A stretch of 64,000 nucleotides of DNA from Brevundimonas diminuta 3F5N (GCF_900163625.1 NZ_FUIE01000015.1:62001-126000); one strand, 5' to 3'. Positions 45,738 to 54,988 are shown, counted from the stretch's first letter. Notes: a model not told the origin generated them from the letters alone. Numbers and translations are program-made.

Positions 45738-46142
45738 ATGATCGGGCTGGTGATCGTCACCCACGGGGGCCTGGCCTCCGAATTCCTGTCGGCGATGGAG
45801 CACGTGGTGGGGCCGCAGCGCGGCGTCGCCGCCATCTGCATCGGCCCTGACGACGACATGGAGCGGCGCCGCCGCGACATCGTCGACGCCGCCGCCGCCG
45901 TCGATGAAGGCGAGGGCGTCATCCTGCTGACCGACATGTTCGGCGGCACGCCGTCCAACCTGGCCATCTCGGTGATGGAGCAGACCGGCGCCGAGGTCAT
46001 CGCCGGCCTGAACCTGCCCATGCTGATCAAGCTGGCCAGCGTGCGCGGCCGCGAGACGCTGGAGGCCTGCGTGGCTCACGCCCAGGACGCGGGCCGCAAA
46101 TACATCTCGGTGGCGTCGTGGGTGCTGGCGGGCGAGAAATGA
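45738..46142 (+). CDS. PTS IIA component of the mannose (EIIA-Man) type
   Basis: A 134-residue regulatory IIA protein. The phospho-accepting His is H9 in IGLVIVTHGGLASEF, and ILLTDMFGGTPSNLAISV is the typical IIA-Man core. No IIB/IIC/IID permease genes accompany it, so it works as a signalling PTS rather than a sugar transporter. It overlaps the HPr start (ATGA) and lies 77 bp after hprK. Confidence 0.93.
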   Translation: MIGLVIVTHGGLASEFLSAMEHVVGPQRGVAAICIGPDDDMERRRRDIVDAAAAVDEGEGVILLTDMFGGTPSNLAISVMEQTGAEVIAGLNLPMLIKLASVRGRETLEACVAHAQDAGRKYISVASWVLAGEK

Positions 46143-46426
46143 GCGACGTCGCCCCTTCCGCTCAGGCGGTGCTGAACATCTGCAACCAGCGCGGCCTGCA
46201 CGCCCGCGCCTCGGCCAAGTTCGTCAAGCTGGCCTCGGAGTTCGAATCCGAGATCCAGGTGACGCGCGACGGCGTGACCGTGGACGCCCGCTCGATCATG
46301 GGTCTGCTGATGCTGGGCGCCGGGATCGGCTGCGGCGTCGAAGTGAAGGCCGAGGGGCCTGACGCCGCTGAGGCGGTCGCCGCCCTTACTGACCTTGTGG
46401 CCCGTCGCTTCGACGAGGATCAATAG
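46139..46426 (+). CDS. HPr-family phosphocarrier protein
   Basis: A 95-residue phosphocarrier. H21 in NQRGLHARASAKFV takes the phosphate from enzyme I (PtsP, 36 kb away) and S52 in DARSIMGLLMLGAG is the regulatory serine for HprK. The start overlaps the IIA stop. The 3' end runs 41 bp into the convergent mrpG gene, a long overlap for this compact genome. Confidence 0.94.
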   Translation: MSDVAPSAQAVLNICNQRGLHARASAKFVKLASEFESEIQVTRDGVTVDARSIMGLLMLGAGIGCGVEVKAEGPDAAEAVAALTDLVARRFDEDQ

Positions 46427-46820
46427 CCGTCAGGTCCGGCGGCGTGCGGACCACCCCGGCGCACTCGCCCTCCAGCGGCACCCGCACCCCGTCGCCGGAA
46501 CGATCGGTCCGGTCACGGAACAGGGCCGCGCGCGCCAGGATGATCAGCGTCACCGGCGTCGTCACCGTGAAGAAGACGGCCACCAGCAGCTCGACCGGCA
46601 TGAACCGCCCCTCGGCCGCAGTGAAATAGACCACCGACCCGCCCAGGATCAGGAACATGCCCAGCGTCGCCCCCAGGGTCGGGGCGTGAACCCGCTCGTA
46701 GAAGGTGTTGAGCCGCACCAGGCCCAAGGCGCCGATGAAGGTCAGGCCGGAGCCGGCCAGCACCAGCGCCGCCGCCAGCAGCGCCGCCCAGGTCGGAACA
46801 TTGGCGGGAAAGCCGCTCAT
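46386..46820 (-). CDS. mrpG: Mrp/Pha cation:proton antiporter subunit G
   Basis: A 144-residue subunit, a little longer than usual because of a ~25-residue charged C-terminal tail that overlaps the HPr gene. It has three membrane helices (LLAAALVLAGSGLTFIGALGLVRL, LGATLGMFLILGGSVVYFTA, LLVAVFFTVTTPVTLIILARAALFR), which is the MrpG plan, with RLNTFYERVHAPTLGATLG typical of it. Last gene of the operon, coupled to mrpF by ATGA. Confidence 0.9.
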   Translation of the reverse strand: MSGFPANVPTWAALLAAALVLAGSGLTFIGALGLVRLNTFYERVHAPTLGATLGMFLILGGSVVYFTAAEGRFMPVELLVAVFFTVTTPVTLIILARAALFRDRTDRSGDGVRVPLEGECAGVVRTPPDLTAIDPRRSDGPQGQ

Positions 46821-47098
46821 TCGATCACCTCGCCGCGCATCAGGAATTTGGCCAGGGCGACCGAAGAGGTGAAGCCCAGCATGCCGATGATGACGGCCGC
46901 ATAGAAATACAGATGGCTGCCCGTCCGCACGCCGAAGGCGACGATCAACAGCATCCCGGCCTGATAAAGAGTGTCCAGGCCCAGAATGCGGTCCTGGGCG
47001 CGCGGTCCCTTGGCGATGCGCCAGACCCCGATCAGGGCCGCCCCGGCCAGGAACAGCTGCGCCAGGACCAACGCCCAATAGAAGACGGCGCCGGTCAT
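46817..47098 (-). CDS. mrpF: Mrp/Pha antiporter subunit F
   Basis: A 93-residue membrane subunit with three helices and the family segment VWRIAKGPRAQDRILGLDTLYQAG, where the charged RGPxxxDRxxxLD-like turn between helices 1 and 2 is the MrpF hallmark. Overlaps mrpE and mrpG by 4 bp on each side. Confidence 0.92.
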   Translation of the reverse strand: MTGAVFYWALVLAQLFLAGAALIGVWRIAKGPRAQDRILGLDTLYQAGMLLIVAFGVRTGSHLYFYAAVIIGMLGFTSSVALAKFLMRGEVIE

Positions 47099-47592
47099 TC
47101 GAAGATCTCCATCAGGCGGCGCTCATAGCGGTTCTTGATGCGGCCGGCCCAGTCGTCCTCGTCGTTCAGGTCCAGGATGTGCAGCAGCAGGACGCCCGTC
47201 GCATCCTCATACTCGACCCAGATGGTGCCCGGCGTGCTGGTGATGATCACCGCCAGAACGGCCAGGCCGTAACGGTCGCGCATCTCCAGCGGAATGTGGA
47301 CGAAGCCCGAGACGCGGCTGTCGCGCGAGGCGTTCAACCCCAGGACGACCAGGGCCACCTCCCAGTTCGAACGGATGATGTCGCGCGTCACCACCAGGGC
47401 GAAGCTCAGCAGGGTCAGCGGCTTTCTGACGCGAACCGGCTCGACCTCCAGGACGCGCATGATGTGGGGCGCGGCCAGAGCCATCAGCAGGGCCAGGGCC
47501 AGGGCCGGCGGCGCGGCCGATCCGCTGAGCAGCACCGAGGCCCCGAACAGGCCCAGCGACAGAATGGGGTGAGGCAGGACCGCCCGGATCAT
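47095..47592 (-). CDS. mrpE: Mrp/Pha antiporter subunit E
   Basis: A 165-residue subunit with N-terminal membrane helices (HPILSLGLFGASVLLSGS, ALALALLMALAAP, LLSFALVVTRDIIRSNW), followed by a soluble half with VHIPLEMRDRYGLAVLAVIITSTPGTIWVEY and LLLHILDLNDED, as in MrpE. ATG 47592 lies four bases inside the mrpD end. Confidence 0.9.
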   Translation of the reverse strand: MIRAVLPHPILSLGLFGASVLLSGSAAPPALALALLMALAAPHIMRVLEVEPVRVRKPLTLLSFALVVTRDIIRSNWEVALVVLGLNASRDSRVSGFVHIPLEMRDRYGLAVLAVIITSTPGTIWVEYEDATGVLLLHILDLNDEDDWAGRIKNRYERRLMEIFE

Positions 47593-49184
47593 GAGCCGCC
47601 TCCCAGCACCGCGCGGACATAGGCGTCGGGCCGCACCAGCCAGTCGGCCGTGTGGTCGGCATAGGCGAAGCCCGCCTCGCCGAAGATCGCCAGGAAGATG
47701 CAGGCCGCCAGCAGGCCGGCGATGGCCACCCCTTCGGCGGCGCCGACCACGACCGCCGGCTCGGCGTCGTCGTCCCGCGCCCACAGGGCCGCCATGCCCA
47801 GGCGCGTCAGCCCGATCAGAGCGCCTAGCGACGCCAGCGACAGGGCCGCGATCACGCCATAGCCCGCCCAGCCGCCGACGCCCGACAGGGCGTCCATCAT
47901 GGCCAGTTTGCCGATGAACCCCGCCAGCGGCGGCAGGCCCGCGATCATCAGGGTCGAGATCAGGAAGGCGCCGCCCAGGGCCGCCACGGCCGCCGGAATC
48001 ACCAGACCCGGCTCATTGCGCTCGTCGTCGTCGAAGGGGTCGATGTACTCATCCTCAAAGACGGCGCGTCCCGAACGCGCGCCGGGATCCTGGCCCCGGT
48101 TCAGCACCTCGGCCAGCATGAACAGGGCGCCGCAGGCCAGAGTCGATCCGACCAGGTAGAAGACCGCCCCGCCCAGGACATCGGCGTCGCCTATGCCCAC
48201 AGCCGCCAGCACCGTGCCCGACGAGACGATGACCGCGTAGGCGGCGGCGATCGACAGGTCGCGCGCCGCGATAATCCCCGCCGTGCCGAAGCCGATGGTC
48301 GCCAGCCCGCCCAGCAGGATCCACAGCTGGCCGAACCCGGCCGAGGCCCCGCTGTCCGGCGCGAACAGCAGGAAGCTGAGGCGGATGATCACATAGGCGC
48401 CGACCTTGGACAGGATGGCGAAGACGGCGGCGGCCGGGGCGCTTGCCGCCGAATAGGTGGTGGTCAGCCAGAAGCCCAGCGGCCACATGGCGCACTTGGT
48501 CAGGAAGGCCACGCCCAGGACGGCCGCGCCGACGTGGAACAGGCCCCGATCGGCCTCGGCGATCTGGGGGATGCGCACGGCCAGATCGGCCATGTTGAGG
48601 GTGCCGGTGACACCGTAGATCAGGCTGACCCCGATCAGGAACAGCATGGAGGCCGTCAGGTTGACGGCGATATAGGCCAGCCCCGCCCGGATGCGCGCCT
48701 CGCCCGACCCATGCAGGGCCAGGCCGTAGGAAGCCGCCAGCATGATCTCGAAGAAGACGAACAGGTTGAACAGGTCGCCCGTCAGGAAGGCCCCGTTGAC
48801 CCCCATCACCAGCAGCAGGAACAGGGCGTGGAAACGCGGCCCTGCCCGGTCCCATCGCGCCAGGGCGAAGATCATGGAGCAGGCGCCCAGGACGCTGGTC
48901 AGGGCCACCATCAAGGTCGACAGACGGTCGGCCACCAGGACGATGCCGAACGGCGCCGGCCAGTCGCCCAACTGATAGACGCGGGCGGTGTCGCCCCCGC
49001 CCGTCGCCCCGGTCGCGCTCTCGTGCAGCAGGGCCAGGGCCATGGCCAGGATGGCGGCCATGGCGAACAGGCTGAGGCCGCCCTTCAGCAGGCGGCGGCG
49101 CTCGTCGAACAGCAGCATGGCCGCGGCGATGACCATGGGCAGGACGATCGGCCCGATGATCAGATGTTCCTGCCAATCGGTCAT
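47589..49184 (-). CDS. mrpD: Mrp/Pha antiporter subunit D
   Basis: A 531-residue NuoN/MrpD-type proton-translocating subunit with about 14 helices. Signatures: GDLFNLFVFFEIMLAASYGLA (conserved Glu of helix 5) and FLTKCAMWPLGFWLTTTYSAASAPAAAVFAILSKVGAYVIIR (key Lys residues). A hydrophilic insertion after residue 400 (FEDEYIDPFDDDERNE) is rich in acidic residues. ATGA overlaps link it to mrpC and mrpE. Confidence 0.93.
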   Translation of the reverse strand: MTDWQEHLIIGPIVLPMVIAAAMLLFDERRRLLKGGLSLFAMAAILAMALALLHESATGATGGGDTARVYQLGDWPAPFGIVLVADRLSTLMVALTSVLGACSMIFALARWDRAGPRFHALFLLLVMGVNGAFLTGDLFNLFVFFEIMLAASYGLALHGSGEARIRAGLAYIAVNLTASMLFLIGVSLIYGVTGTLNMADLAVRIPQIAEADRGLFHVGAAVLGVAFLTKCAMWPLGFWLTTTYSAASAPAAAVFAILSKVGAYVIIRLSFLLFAPDSGASAGFGQLWILLGGLATIGFGTAGIIAARDLSIAAAYAVIVSSGTVLAAVGIGDADVLGGAVFYLVGSTLACGALFMLAEVLNRGQDPGARSGRAVFEDEYIDPFDDDERNEPGLVIPAAVAALGGAFLISTLMIAGLPPLAGFIGKLAMMDALSGVGGWAGYGVIAALSLASLGALIGLTRLGMAALWARDDDAEPAVVVGAAEGVAIAGLLAACIFLAIFGEAGFAYADHTADWLVRPDAYVRAVLGGGS

Positions 49185-49525
49185 TCGGACGCCTCCTGGC
49201 CGTCGACATGGTCGCTGCCGGTCTCGCCGCGCGAGGCGAGCAGCACCACCAGGAACAGGGCCGTCAAGGCGAAGCTGATGACGATGGCCGTCAGCACCAG
49301 GGCCTGGGGCGTCGGGTCGGCGTAGAGCGCGGGGTCTTCCGCCCCCTTGCTGGTGATCGGCGGCGCGGCCGACCGCAGCCGCCCCATGGAGAAGATGAAC
49401 AGGTTGACCGCATAGGAGACCAGCGACAGACCGATGATGACCTGGAAGGTGCGCGGGCGCAGCATCAGCCACACGCCCGAGCCGGTCAGGACGCCTATGG
49501 CCAGGGCCAGGACGATCTGGGTCAT
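49181..49525 (-). CDS. mrpC: Mrp/Pha antiporter subunit C
   Basis: A 114-residue NuoK-like subunit with three membrane helices (IVLALAIGVLTGSGVWLML, FQVIIGLSLVSYAVNLFIFSMG, LVLTAIVISFALTALFLVVLL) and the family loop PRTFQVIIGLSLVSYAVNLFIF. Overlaps mrpA and mrpD by 4 bp. Confidence 0.94.
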   Translation of the reverse strand: MTQIVLALAIGVLTGSGVWLMLRPRTFQVIIGLSLVSYAVNLFIFSMGRLRSAAPPITSKGAEDPALYADPTPQALVLTAIVISFALTALFLVVLLASRGETGSDHVDGQEASE

Positions 49526-52482
49526 TGCGTCCCTCCCTTCTGCTCGGCTTCCGCCTCGGCCTCAGCCTCGGCTTCCTCGATGCGCGCGCGGCGCAACGAC
49601 TGGTGGGCCAGGGCGACCAGCACCAGCACCGTGGCGCCCACCACCAGCACCACCACGCCCAGATCGAACAGGACGGCGCTGGCCAGCGGCACCCGGCCCA
49701 GCAGCGGCAGGTCGGCGTACTGGAAATAGGTGGTCAGGAAGGGCTGGTCGAACACCCAGCCCACCGCTCCGCTGAGCGCGGCCAGCAGCAGGCCGACGCC
49801 GATCCAGATAATGGGGCGGATCTCCAGCCGCTCCTCCACCCAACGAGCGCCGGACGACATGTATTGCAGGATGAAGGCGATCGACAGCGCCACCCCCGCC
49901 GCGAAGCCGCCGCCGGGCAGGTCATGCCCGCGCAGGAACAGATGCACGGCCAGAAGGATGATGAAGGGGAACAACCAGCGCATCACCACGCCGGGGATCA
50001 TCATGGTGTCGCTGAGGGTGTCGCCCTCGGTGCGGCCTTCACGGGCGCGGTCAGAGGCGTCCTGAACCCGCTTCTGCATCGGCTGGAACAGACTGTCGCT
50101 GGCCGGACGGAAACGGCGCAACAGGGCCAGCACCGTCAGGCCGACGACGCCCAGGACGGTGATCTCGCCGAAGGTGTCGAAGGCGCGGAAATCGACCAGG
50201 ATGACGTTGACGACGTTGCGTCCGCCCGCCTCCTCATAGGCCTTCTCGACGAAGAAGCGCGATACGCCCTCGACGGGCGGGCGGACCATGACGGCCCAGG
50301 CGATCAGGGCCACGCCCGCGCCGGCGCAGATGGCGATCCCCCGATCCAGACGACGGCGCCAACGCGCGCGGCGTTGCTCGGACTCGGGAACGTGGATCTC
50401 GACCAGACGCTTGGGCAGCCAGCGCAGGCCCAGCAACAGCAGCACCGTCGTCACCACCTCGACCACCAGCTGGGTCAGGGCCAGATCGGGCGCCGACAGC
50501 CAGACGAAGGTCAGACAACTGGCCAGGCCCGCCCCGCCCATCAGGATGACGGCGGCCAGGCGGTGATATTTGGCCTGCCAGGCGGCGGCCAGGGCGCAGG
50601 CCCCGCCCGCCAGCCACAGGGCGGCGAAGGCCAGGTTATGCGCCTGAGGAACGCGGAACTCGGGCCAGGTCAGCACGAAGCCGCCCGCCGCCGCCACCAC
50701 CGCCGAGAGCAGGGCCGTCAGCAGGATCAGGCGCAGTTGCGGCTGCAGGCGCTGCGCGCCCAGGTGGCGCACGACCCACTGCGACAGGTCCATCAGAATG
50801 ACCTGGGACCGCTCGAACAGATAGCCGCCGTTCAGCCGCTTCATGCCCCAGGGACCACCACGCGGATTGGCGTTCAGCGCCTTGCCGAACACGACATAGA
50901 GGCCGATCCCGCCCGCCATGGCGATGACGCTGAGCAGCAGCGGCAGGTTGAAGCCGTGCCACAGGGCCAGGCTGTAATAGGGCAGATCGAAGCCCAGCAT
51001 GGTCACGGCCGCGCTGCGCAGGAAGGGGCCGACGGTGATGGCGGGAAAGATTCCGACCAGCAGACACAGGGCCACCAGCACTTCAACCGGGCGCCGCATC
51101 CAGGCTGGCGGCTCATGCGGGACGCGGTCCAGTTCGGTCGGCGGCGGGCCGAAGAAGGTGCTGTGGATGAAGCGCAGCGAATAGAGGACGCTGAAGGCGC
51201 TCGCCAGGGTCGCCAACACCGGCAGCGCCTGGTTCAGCGCCGAGGTCTGGGTGCTGGCCAGGGCCTCGGCCAGGAACATCTCCTTGGACAGGAAGCCGTT
51301 CAGCAATGGCACGCCCGCCATAGCGGCGGCGGCGACCATGGCCAGGGTGGCGGTGATCGGCATGAAACGGATCAGGCCGCTGAGCTTGCGCATGTCGCGC
51401 GAGCCGGCCTCGTGGTCGATGATGCCCGCCGCCATGAACAGGGAGGCCTTGAAGGTGGCGTGGTTGATGGTGTGGAAGATGGCGGCGATCGCGCCCAGGT
51501 CAGACCCCAGCCCCAGCAACAGGCAGATCAGGCCCAGGTGGCTGATGGTCGAATAGGCCAGTAGGCCCTTCAGGTCGTGCTGGAAGATGGCGCACCAGGC
51601 GCCGACCAGCAGGGTCGTCAGCCCCAGGCCGCCGACCACGAAATACCACATCTCGGTCTCGCCGAAGACGGGCCAGAACCGCATCAGCAGGAAGACGCCC
51701 GCCTTCACCATGGTGGCCGAGTGCAGATAGGCGCTGACCGGCGTCGGCGCCGCCATGGCGCGCGGCAGCCAGATGTGGAACGGGAACTGGGCGCTCTTGG
51801 TCAGGGCGCCGATCAGGATCAGACCCAGGGCGACCGGATAGAGCGGGCTGGCCAGGATGACGTCGCGCGCGCCGATGACGGCGTCGAGCTCATAGCTGCC
51901 GACGATGCGCCCGATCAGGATCATGCCGACCAGCAGAGCCACCCCGCCCGTGGCCGTGATCGACAGGGCCATGCGCGCGCCCTCGCGCGCCGAGGCGTTC
52001 TGGTGCCAGTAGCCGATCAGCAGGAAGGAGAAGAGGCTGGTCAGCTCCCAGAAGACGACCAGCTGGATCAGGTTGCCCGACAGCACCACGCCCTGCATGG
52101 CGCCCATGAAGGCCAGCAGGAAGGAGAAGAAGCGCGGCACCGGATCCTTCGGCGACATGTAATAGCGCGCATACAGAACCACGAGCGCGCCGATCCCCAG
52201 GATCAGGGCGCTGAACAGCCAGGACAGGCCGTCCAGGCGAATGGTCAGATTGACCCCCAGCGACGGCAGCCAGGCCAGGGTCAGCTTCAGAACCTCGCCG
52301 TCCTGGAACCTGGGCCAGAGCACCGCCAGACAGCCGACGCTGATCAGGGCGATGATCCACGACAGGATGGCCGCAGCGGTGCGCGCGTGACGCGGCAACC
52401 CCGAAGCGATCATGGCCCCGATGAAGGGCAGGACGAGAATGACGAGCAGAAGGAAGCTGGCGGGCACGGGCGTGTCGATCAT
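49522..52482 (-). CDS. mrpA: Mrp/Pha antiporter subunit A with fused subunit B domain
   Basis: A 986-residue fusion. The N-terminal 500 residues form the NuoL-like MrpA core (VVFWELTSLFSFLLIGYWHQNASAREGA; TKSAQFPFHIWLPRAMAAPTPVSAYLHSATMVKAG). Helical regions with the MbhD/MbhE-like segment and finally a MnhB-type domain follow (WLFPFIILLAVHLFLRGHDLPGGGFAAG). This explains why the operon has no separate mrpB. The Mrp complex exchanges Na+ or K+ for H+ and gives salt and alkali tolerance. First gene of mrpA-C-D-E-F-G. Confidence 0.95.
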   Translation of the reverse strand: MIDTPVPASFLLLVILVLPFIGAMIASGLPRHARTAAAILSWIIALISVGCLAVLWPRFQDGEVLKLTLAWLPSLGVNLTIRLDGLSWLFSALILGIGALVVLYARYYMSPKDPVPRFFSFLLAFMGAMQGVVLSGNLIQLVVFWELTSLFSFLLIGYWHQNASAREGARMALSITATGGVALLVGMILIGRIVGSYELDAVIGARDVILASPLYPVALGLILIGALTKSAQFPFHIWLPRAMAAPTPVSAYLHSATMVKAGVFLLMRFWPVFGETEMWYFVVGGLGLTTLLVGAWCAIFQHDLKGLLAYSTISHLGLICLLLGLGSDLGAIAAIFHTINHATFKASLFMAAGIIDHEAGSRDMRKLSGLIRFMPITATLAMVAAAAMAGVPLLNGFLSKEMFLAEALASTQTSALNQALPVLATLASAFSVLYSLRFIHSTFFGPPPTELDRVPHEPPAWMRRPVEVLVALCLLVGIFPAITVGPFLRSAAVTMLGFDLPYYSLALWHGFNLPLLLSVIAMAGGIGLYVVFGKALNANPRGGPWGMKRLNGGYLFERSQVILMDLSQWVVRHLGAQRLQPQLRLILLTALLSAVVAAAGGFVLTWPEFRVPQAHNLAFAALWLAGGACALAAAWQAKYHRLAAVILMGGAGLASCLTFVWLSAPDLALTQLVVEVVTTVLLLLGLRWLPKRLVEIHVPESEQRRARWRRRLDRGIAICAGAGVALIAWAVMVRPPVEGVSRFFVEKAYEEAGGRNVVNVILVDFRAFDTFGEITVLGVVGLTVLALLRRFRPASDSLFQPMQKRVQDASDRAREGRTEGDTLSDTMMIPGVVMRWLFPFIILLAVHLFLRGHDLPGGGFAAGVALSIAFILQYMSSGARWVEERLEIRPIIWIGVGLLLAALSGAVGWVFDQPFLTTYFQYADLPLLGRVPLASAVLFDLGVVVLVVGATVLVLVALAHQSLRRARIEEAEAEAEAEAEQKGGTQ

Positions 52483-52561
52483 CTCCGAAGAATTTTGGGA
52501 CGGCGTCCGAAAGGCTGCGGATCGCGCCTCATCGTTCTGCCAGAGTTTTTCCTAAGGGAAA

Positions 52562-52594
52562 TGACGCGCTTGCGTCAAAGCGACGAGTTGACGC
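52562..52594. repeat. three TGACGC half-sites between mrpA and the TonB receptor gene
   Basis: TGACGC at 52562-52567 faces GCGTCA at 52572-52577 around GCTT (a perfect 16-bp palindrome), and TGACGC recurs at 52589-52594 preceded by T (TTGACG, -35-like). Position between divergent starts suggests an operator. The bound protein is unknown. Confidence 0.45.
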
Positions 52595-52641
52595 GATTGT
52601 GACCGTAGCGGGAGCGATTGGAACGCAAAAAGACTAAGATT

Positions 52642-52660
52642 GATTCTGATAATCGTTCGC
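52642..52660 (+). promoter_or_regulatory. Fur-box-like operator upstream of the TonB receptor
   Basis: The 19 bases from 52642 match the classical Fur box at 14 of 19 positions, with a perfect central TGATAATC. It lies 37 bp upstream of the receptor ATG and would give iron-dependent repression of the receptor and its DUF6607 partner. Confidence 0.6.
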
Positions 52661-52696
52661 ACTAAAGCAGGCCCAGTTTCAACCGGGGTCTCGCCG

Positions 52697-54988
52697 ATGC
52701 GTTCGCTACTCATGATTTCTGTCGGGCTGACCGCCCTCGCCGCCGCCGTTCCCGCCGTCGCCGCGCCCGCCGTCGAAGACAATGCGATCGACCTGAACGA
52801 GCCCGTGCGCGTGGCCCCGGTCACCGTCGTCGGCACCCGCACCGAGCGCCGCGTCGACGAAGTGCCCGCCAGCATCAGCGTCATCACCGCCAAGGATATC
52901 GAGACCAACCTCGTCACCGACATCAAGGATCTGATCCGGTTCGAGCCGGGCGTCAGCGTCCCGACCAGCCCCGCCCGCTTCTCGGCCGCCCTGTCCGGCG
53001 CCGGGCGCGACGGCAATTCAGGCTTCACCATTCGCGGCATGGGCGGCAACCGCGTGCTGATCGTCCAGGACGGCGTACGCGTGCCGGACAGCTTCGCCTT
53101 CGGCGCCCAGTCGGTCGGACGCGGCGGCTACAATGATCTGGACCTGGTCAAGTCGGTCGAGATCCTGCGCGGCCCGGCCTCGGCCCTCTATGGTTCGGAC
53201 GGCATCGCCGGAGCGGTCAGCTTTACCTCGAAAGACCCGTCCGACTTCATCGAGGCGGGCCGCAACTTCGGCGCCCGTGCGCGCGTCGGCTACAACTCGG
53301 CCGATGAAGGCTGGACCGAGGGCTTGGCCCTGGCCGGACGCAGCGGCGCGTTCTCGGGCCTGCTGGCCTACACCCGCCGTGACGCCCAGGAGACCGAAAA
53401 CATGGCCGAAACGGGCGGCGTCGGCGCGGCCCGCACCCAGCCCAACCCCCAGGATTTCGCCTCCAACGCCGTGCTGGCCAAGCTAGTCTGGGACGTGAAC
53501 CCGGACCACGTCCTGCGCCTGACCTACGACCACTTCGACCAAGACATGAGCGGCGACGCCCTAAGCACCCACGGCTCCAGCACCATGGCCATGCCCGGCC
53601 GCACCACCGTCACCACCGTCAATCAGGTTCTGGCCGAGGACGAGACCCAGCGCGATCGCATCAGCCTGGACTGGCGCTTCAATGACTTCCTGGGCCTGGA
53701 CAAGGGTTCGATCGCCGCCTTCTGGCAGGACGCGACCACGCGCCAGTTCACCTTTGAAGACCGCGACATCACCACCATCGTCGGCGCCGCCCCGCCCGTC
53801 ACCGTCTCAGCCGACCGCACCCGCGACGTGACCTTCGACAACACCGTCTGGGGCCTGGCCGCACAAGGCTCGAAGTCGTTCGGCGGCGAGAGCGTCCGCC
53901 ACCGCATCACCTTCGGCGCCGACTGGTCGCGCACGACGCAGGAGGGCGTTCGCGACGGCACCGTGCCGCCGATGGGCGAGCCCTTCCCCGCCCGCCCCTT
54001 CCCCAAGACCGAGTTCGACCTGGCGGGCCTGTTCATCCAGGACGAGATCGACCTGCTGGGCGGCCGCCTCAGCATCATCCCGGCCCTGCGCTACGACTGG
54101 TATGAGCTGACGCCCAAGAAGGACGCCCTGTTCCCCGCCGCCGCCGAAAAGCAGAGCGACAGCCATCTGTCGCCCAAGATCGGCGTCATCTACTGGGCCG
54201 ACGATCACTTCGGCGTCTTCGCCAACTACGCCCAGGGCTTCAAGGCGCCCTCGCCGATGCAGGTGAACAACTTCTTCGCCAACCCGGTGTTCGGCTATGA
54301 GTCCATCCCCAACCCGGACCTGAAGCCCGAGACCAGCGAAAGCGTCGAAGGCGGCTTCCGCTTCCGCAATCTGGCGGTCTTCGGCGGCAACCTGTCGCTG
54401 CAGACCACGGCCTTCCGCACGAACTACAACGACTTCATCAACCAGGTGGTGGTGCGCGGCACGGGCCGTCCCGGCGTCGACCCGCTGATCTATCAGTACG
54501 TCAACCTGACCACGGTGAAGATCTGGGGTCTGGAAGCGCGCGGCGACATCCATTGGGACAACGGCTTCTCGACCATCGTCGCCGCCTCCTTCGCCGACGG
54601 CGAGCAGGAGACCCAAGGCGAGCGCGGCTCCCTGACCAGCGTCGATCCGATCAAGCTGGTCGGCGGTCTGAACTACGCCGCCCCCTCAGGCGTCTGGGGC
54701 GGCGGCGCCACCGTCACCTGGTCCGACCGCAAGTCGAACCATGAGTGCGGCGGCGGCCTGTGCTGGCCGGGCGAATCCTTCACCCTGCTGGACGTCACCG
54801 CCTTCTGGAACGTGGCCGAGCGGGCCACCCTGCGCGCCGGCGTCTTCAACGTCTTCGACGAGAAATACGCCTGGTGGAGCGACGTGCGCGGCCTGAACCG
54901 CCCCGCCGTCGGCGCCAGCCCCGCCACGCTCGACGCCTTCACCCAGCCAGGCCGCAACGTCGGCGTCTCCCTGAGCGTGCGCCTGTGA
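52697..54988 (+). CDS. TonB-dependent haem/haemoglobin-type outer membrane receptor
   Basis: A 763-residue gated barrel. Signal peptide to about residue 22 (GLTALAAAVPAVAAPA), TonB box region EPVRVAPVTVVGTRTERR, plug with DIKDLIRFEPGVSV and GFTIRGMGGNRVLIVQDGVRVPD, and the barrel end in VGVSLSVRL. The architecture and GMGGNRV segment match the hemoglobin/transferrin/lactoferrin receptor family (TIGR01786-like), so haem is the likeliest ligand. ATG 52697 was chosen for the signal peptide. Next to it is a DUF6607 gene, a frequent partner of such receptors. Confidence 0.9.
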   Translation: MRSLLMISVGLTALAAAVPAVAAPAVEDNAIDLNEPVRVAPVTVVGTRTERRVDEVPASISVITAKDIETNLVTDIKDLIRFEPGVSVPTSPARFSAALSGAGRDGNSGFTIRGMGGNRVLIVQDGVRVPDSFAFGAQSVGRGGYNDLDLVKSVEILRGPASALYGSDGIAGAVSFTSKDPSDFIEAGRNFGARARVGYNSADEGWTEGLALAGRSGAFSGLLAYTRRDAQETENMAETGGVGAARTQPNPQDFASNAVLAKLVWDVNPDHVLRLTYDHFDQDMSGDALSTHGSSTMAMPGRTTVTTVNQVLAEDETQRDRISLDWRFNDFLGLDKGSIAAFWQDATTRQFTFEDRDITTIVGAAPPVTVSADRTRDVTFDNTVWGLAAQGSKSFGGESVRHRITFGADWSRTTQEGVRDGTVPPMGEPFPARPFPKTEFDLAGLFIQDEIDLLGGRLSIIPALRYDWYELTPKKDALFPAAAEKQSDSHLSPKIGVIYWADDHFGVFANYAQGFKAPSPMQVNNFFANPVFGYESIPNPDLKPETSESVEGGFRFRNLAVFGGNLSLQTTAFRTNYNDFINQVVVRGTGRPGVDPLIYQYVNLTTVKIWGLEARGDIHWDNGFSTIVAASFADGEQETQGERGSLTSVDPIKLVGGLNYAAPSGVWGGGATVTWSDRKSNHECGGGLCWPGESFTLLDVTAFWNVAERATLRAGVFNVFDEKYAWWSDVRGLNRPAVGASPATLDAFTQPGRNVGVSLSVRL

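Noticed and set aside
50387-50411. GGAAC-N16-CGCT inside mrpA, antisense
   Set aside because: The -10 element differs (CGCT) and no gene lies downstream on the plus strand.
49525-51564. A 679-codon open frame on the plus strand opposite mrpA
   Set aside because: Antisense shadow of mrpA, rich in Gln/His/Asp with no domain.
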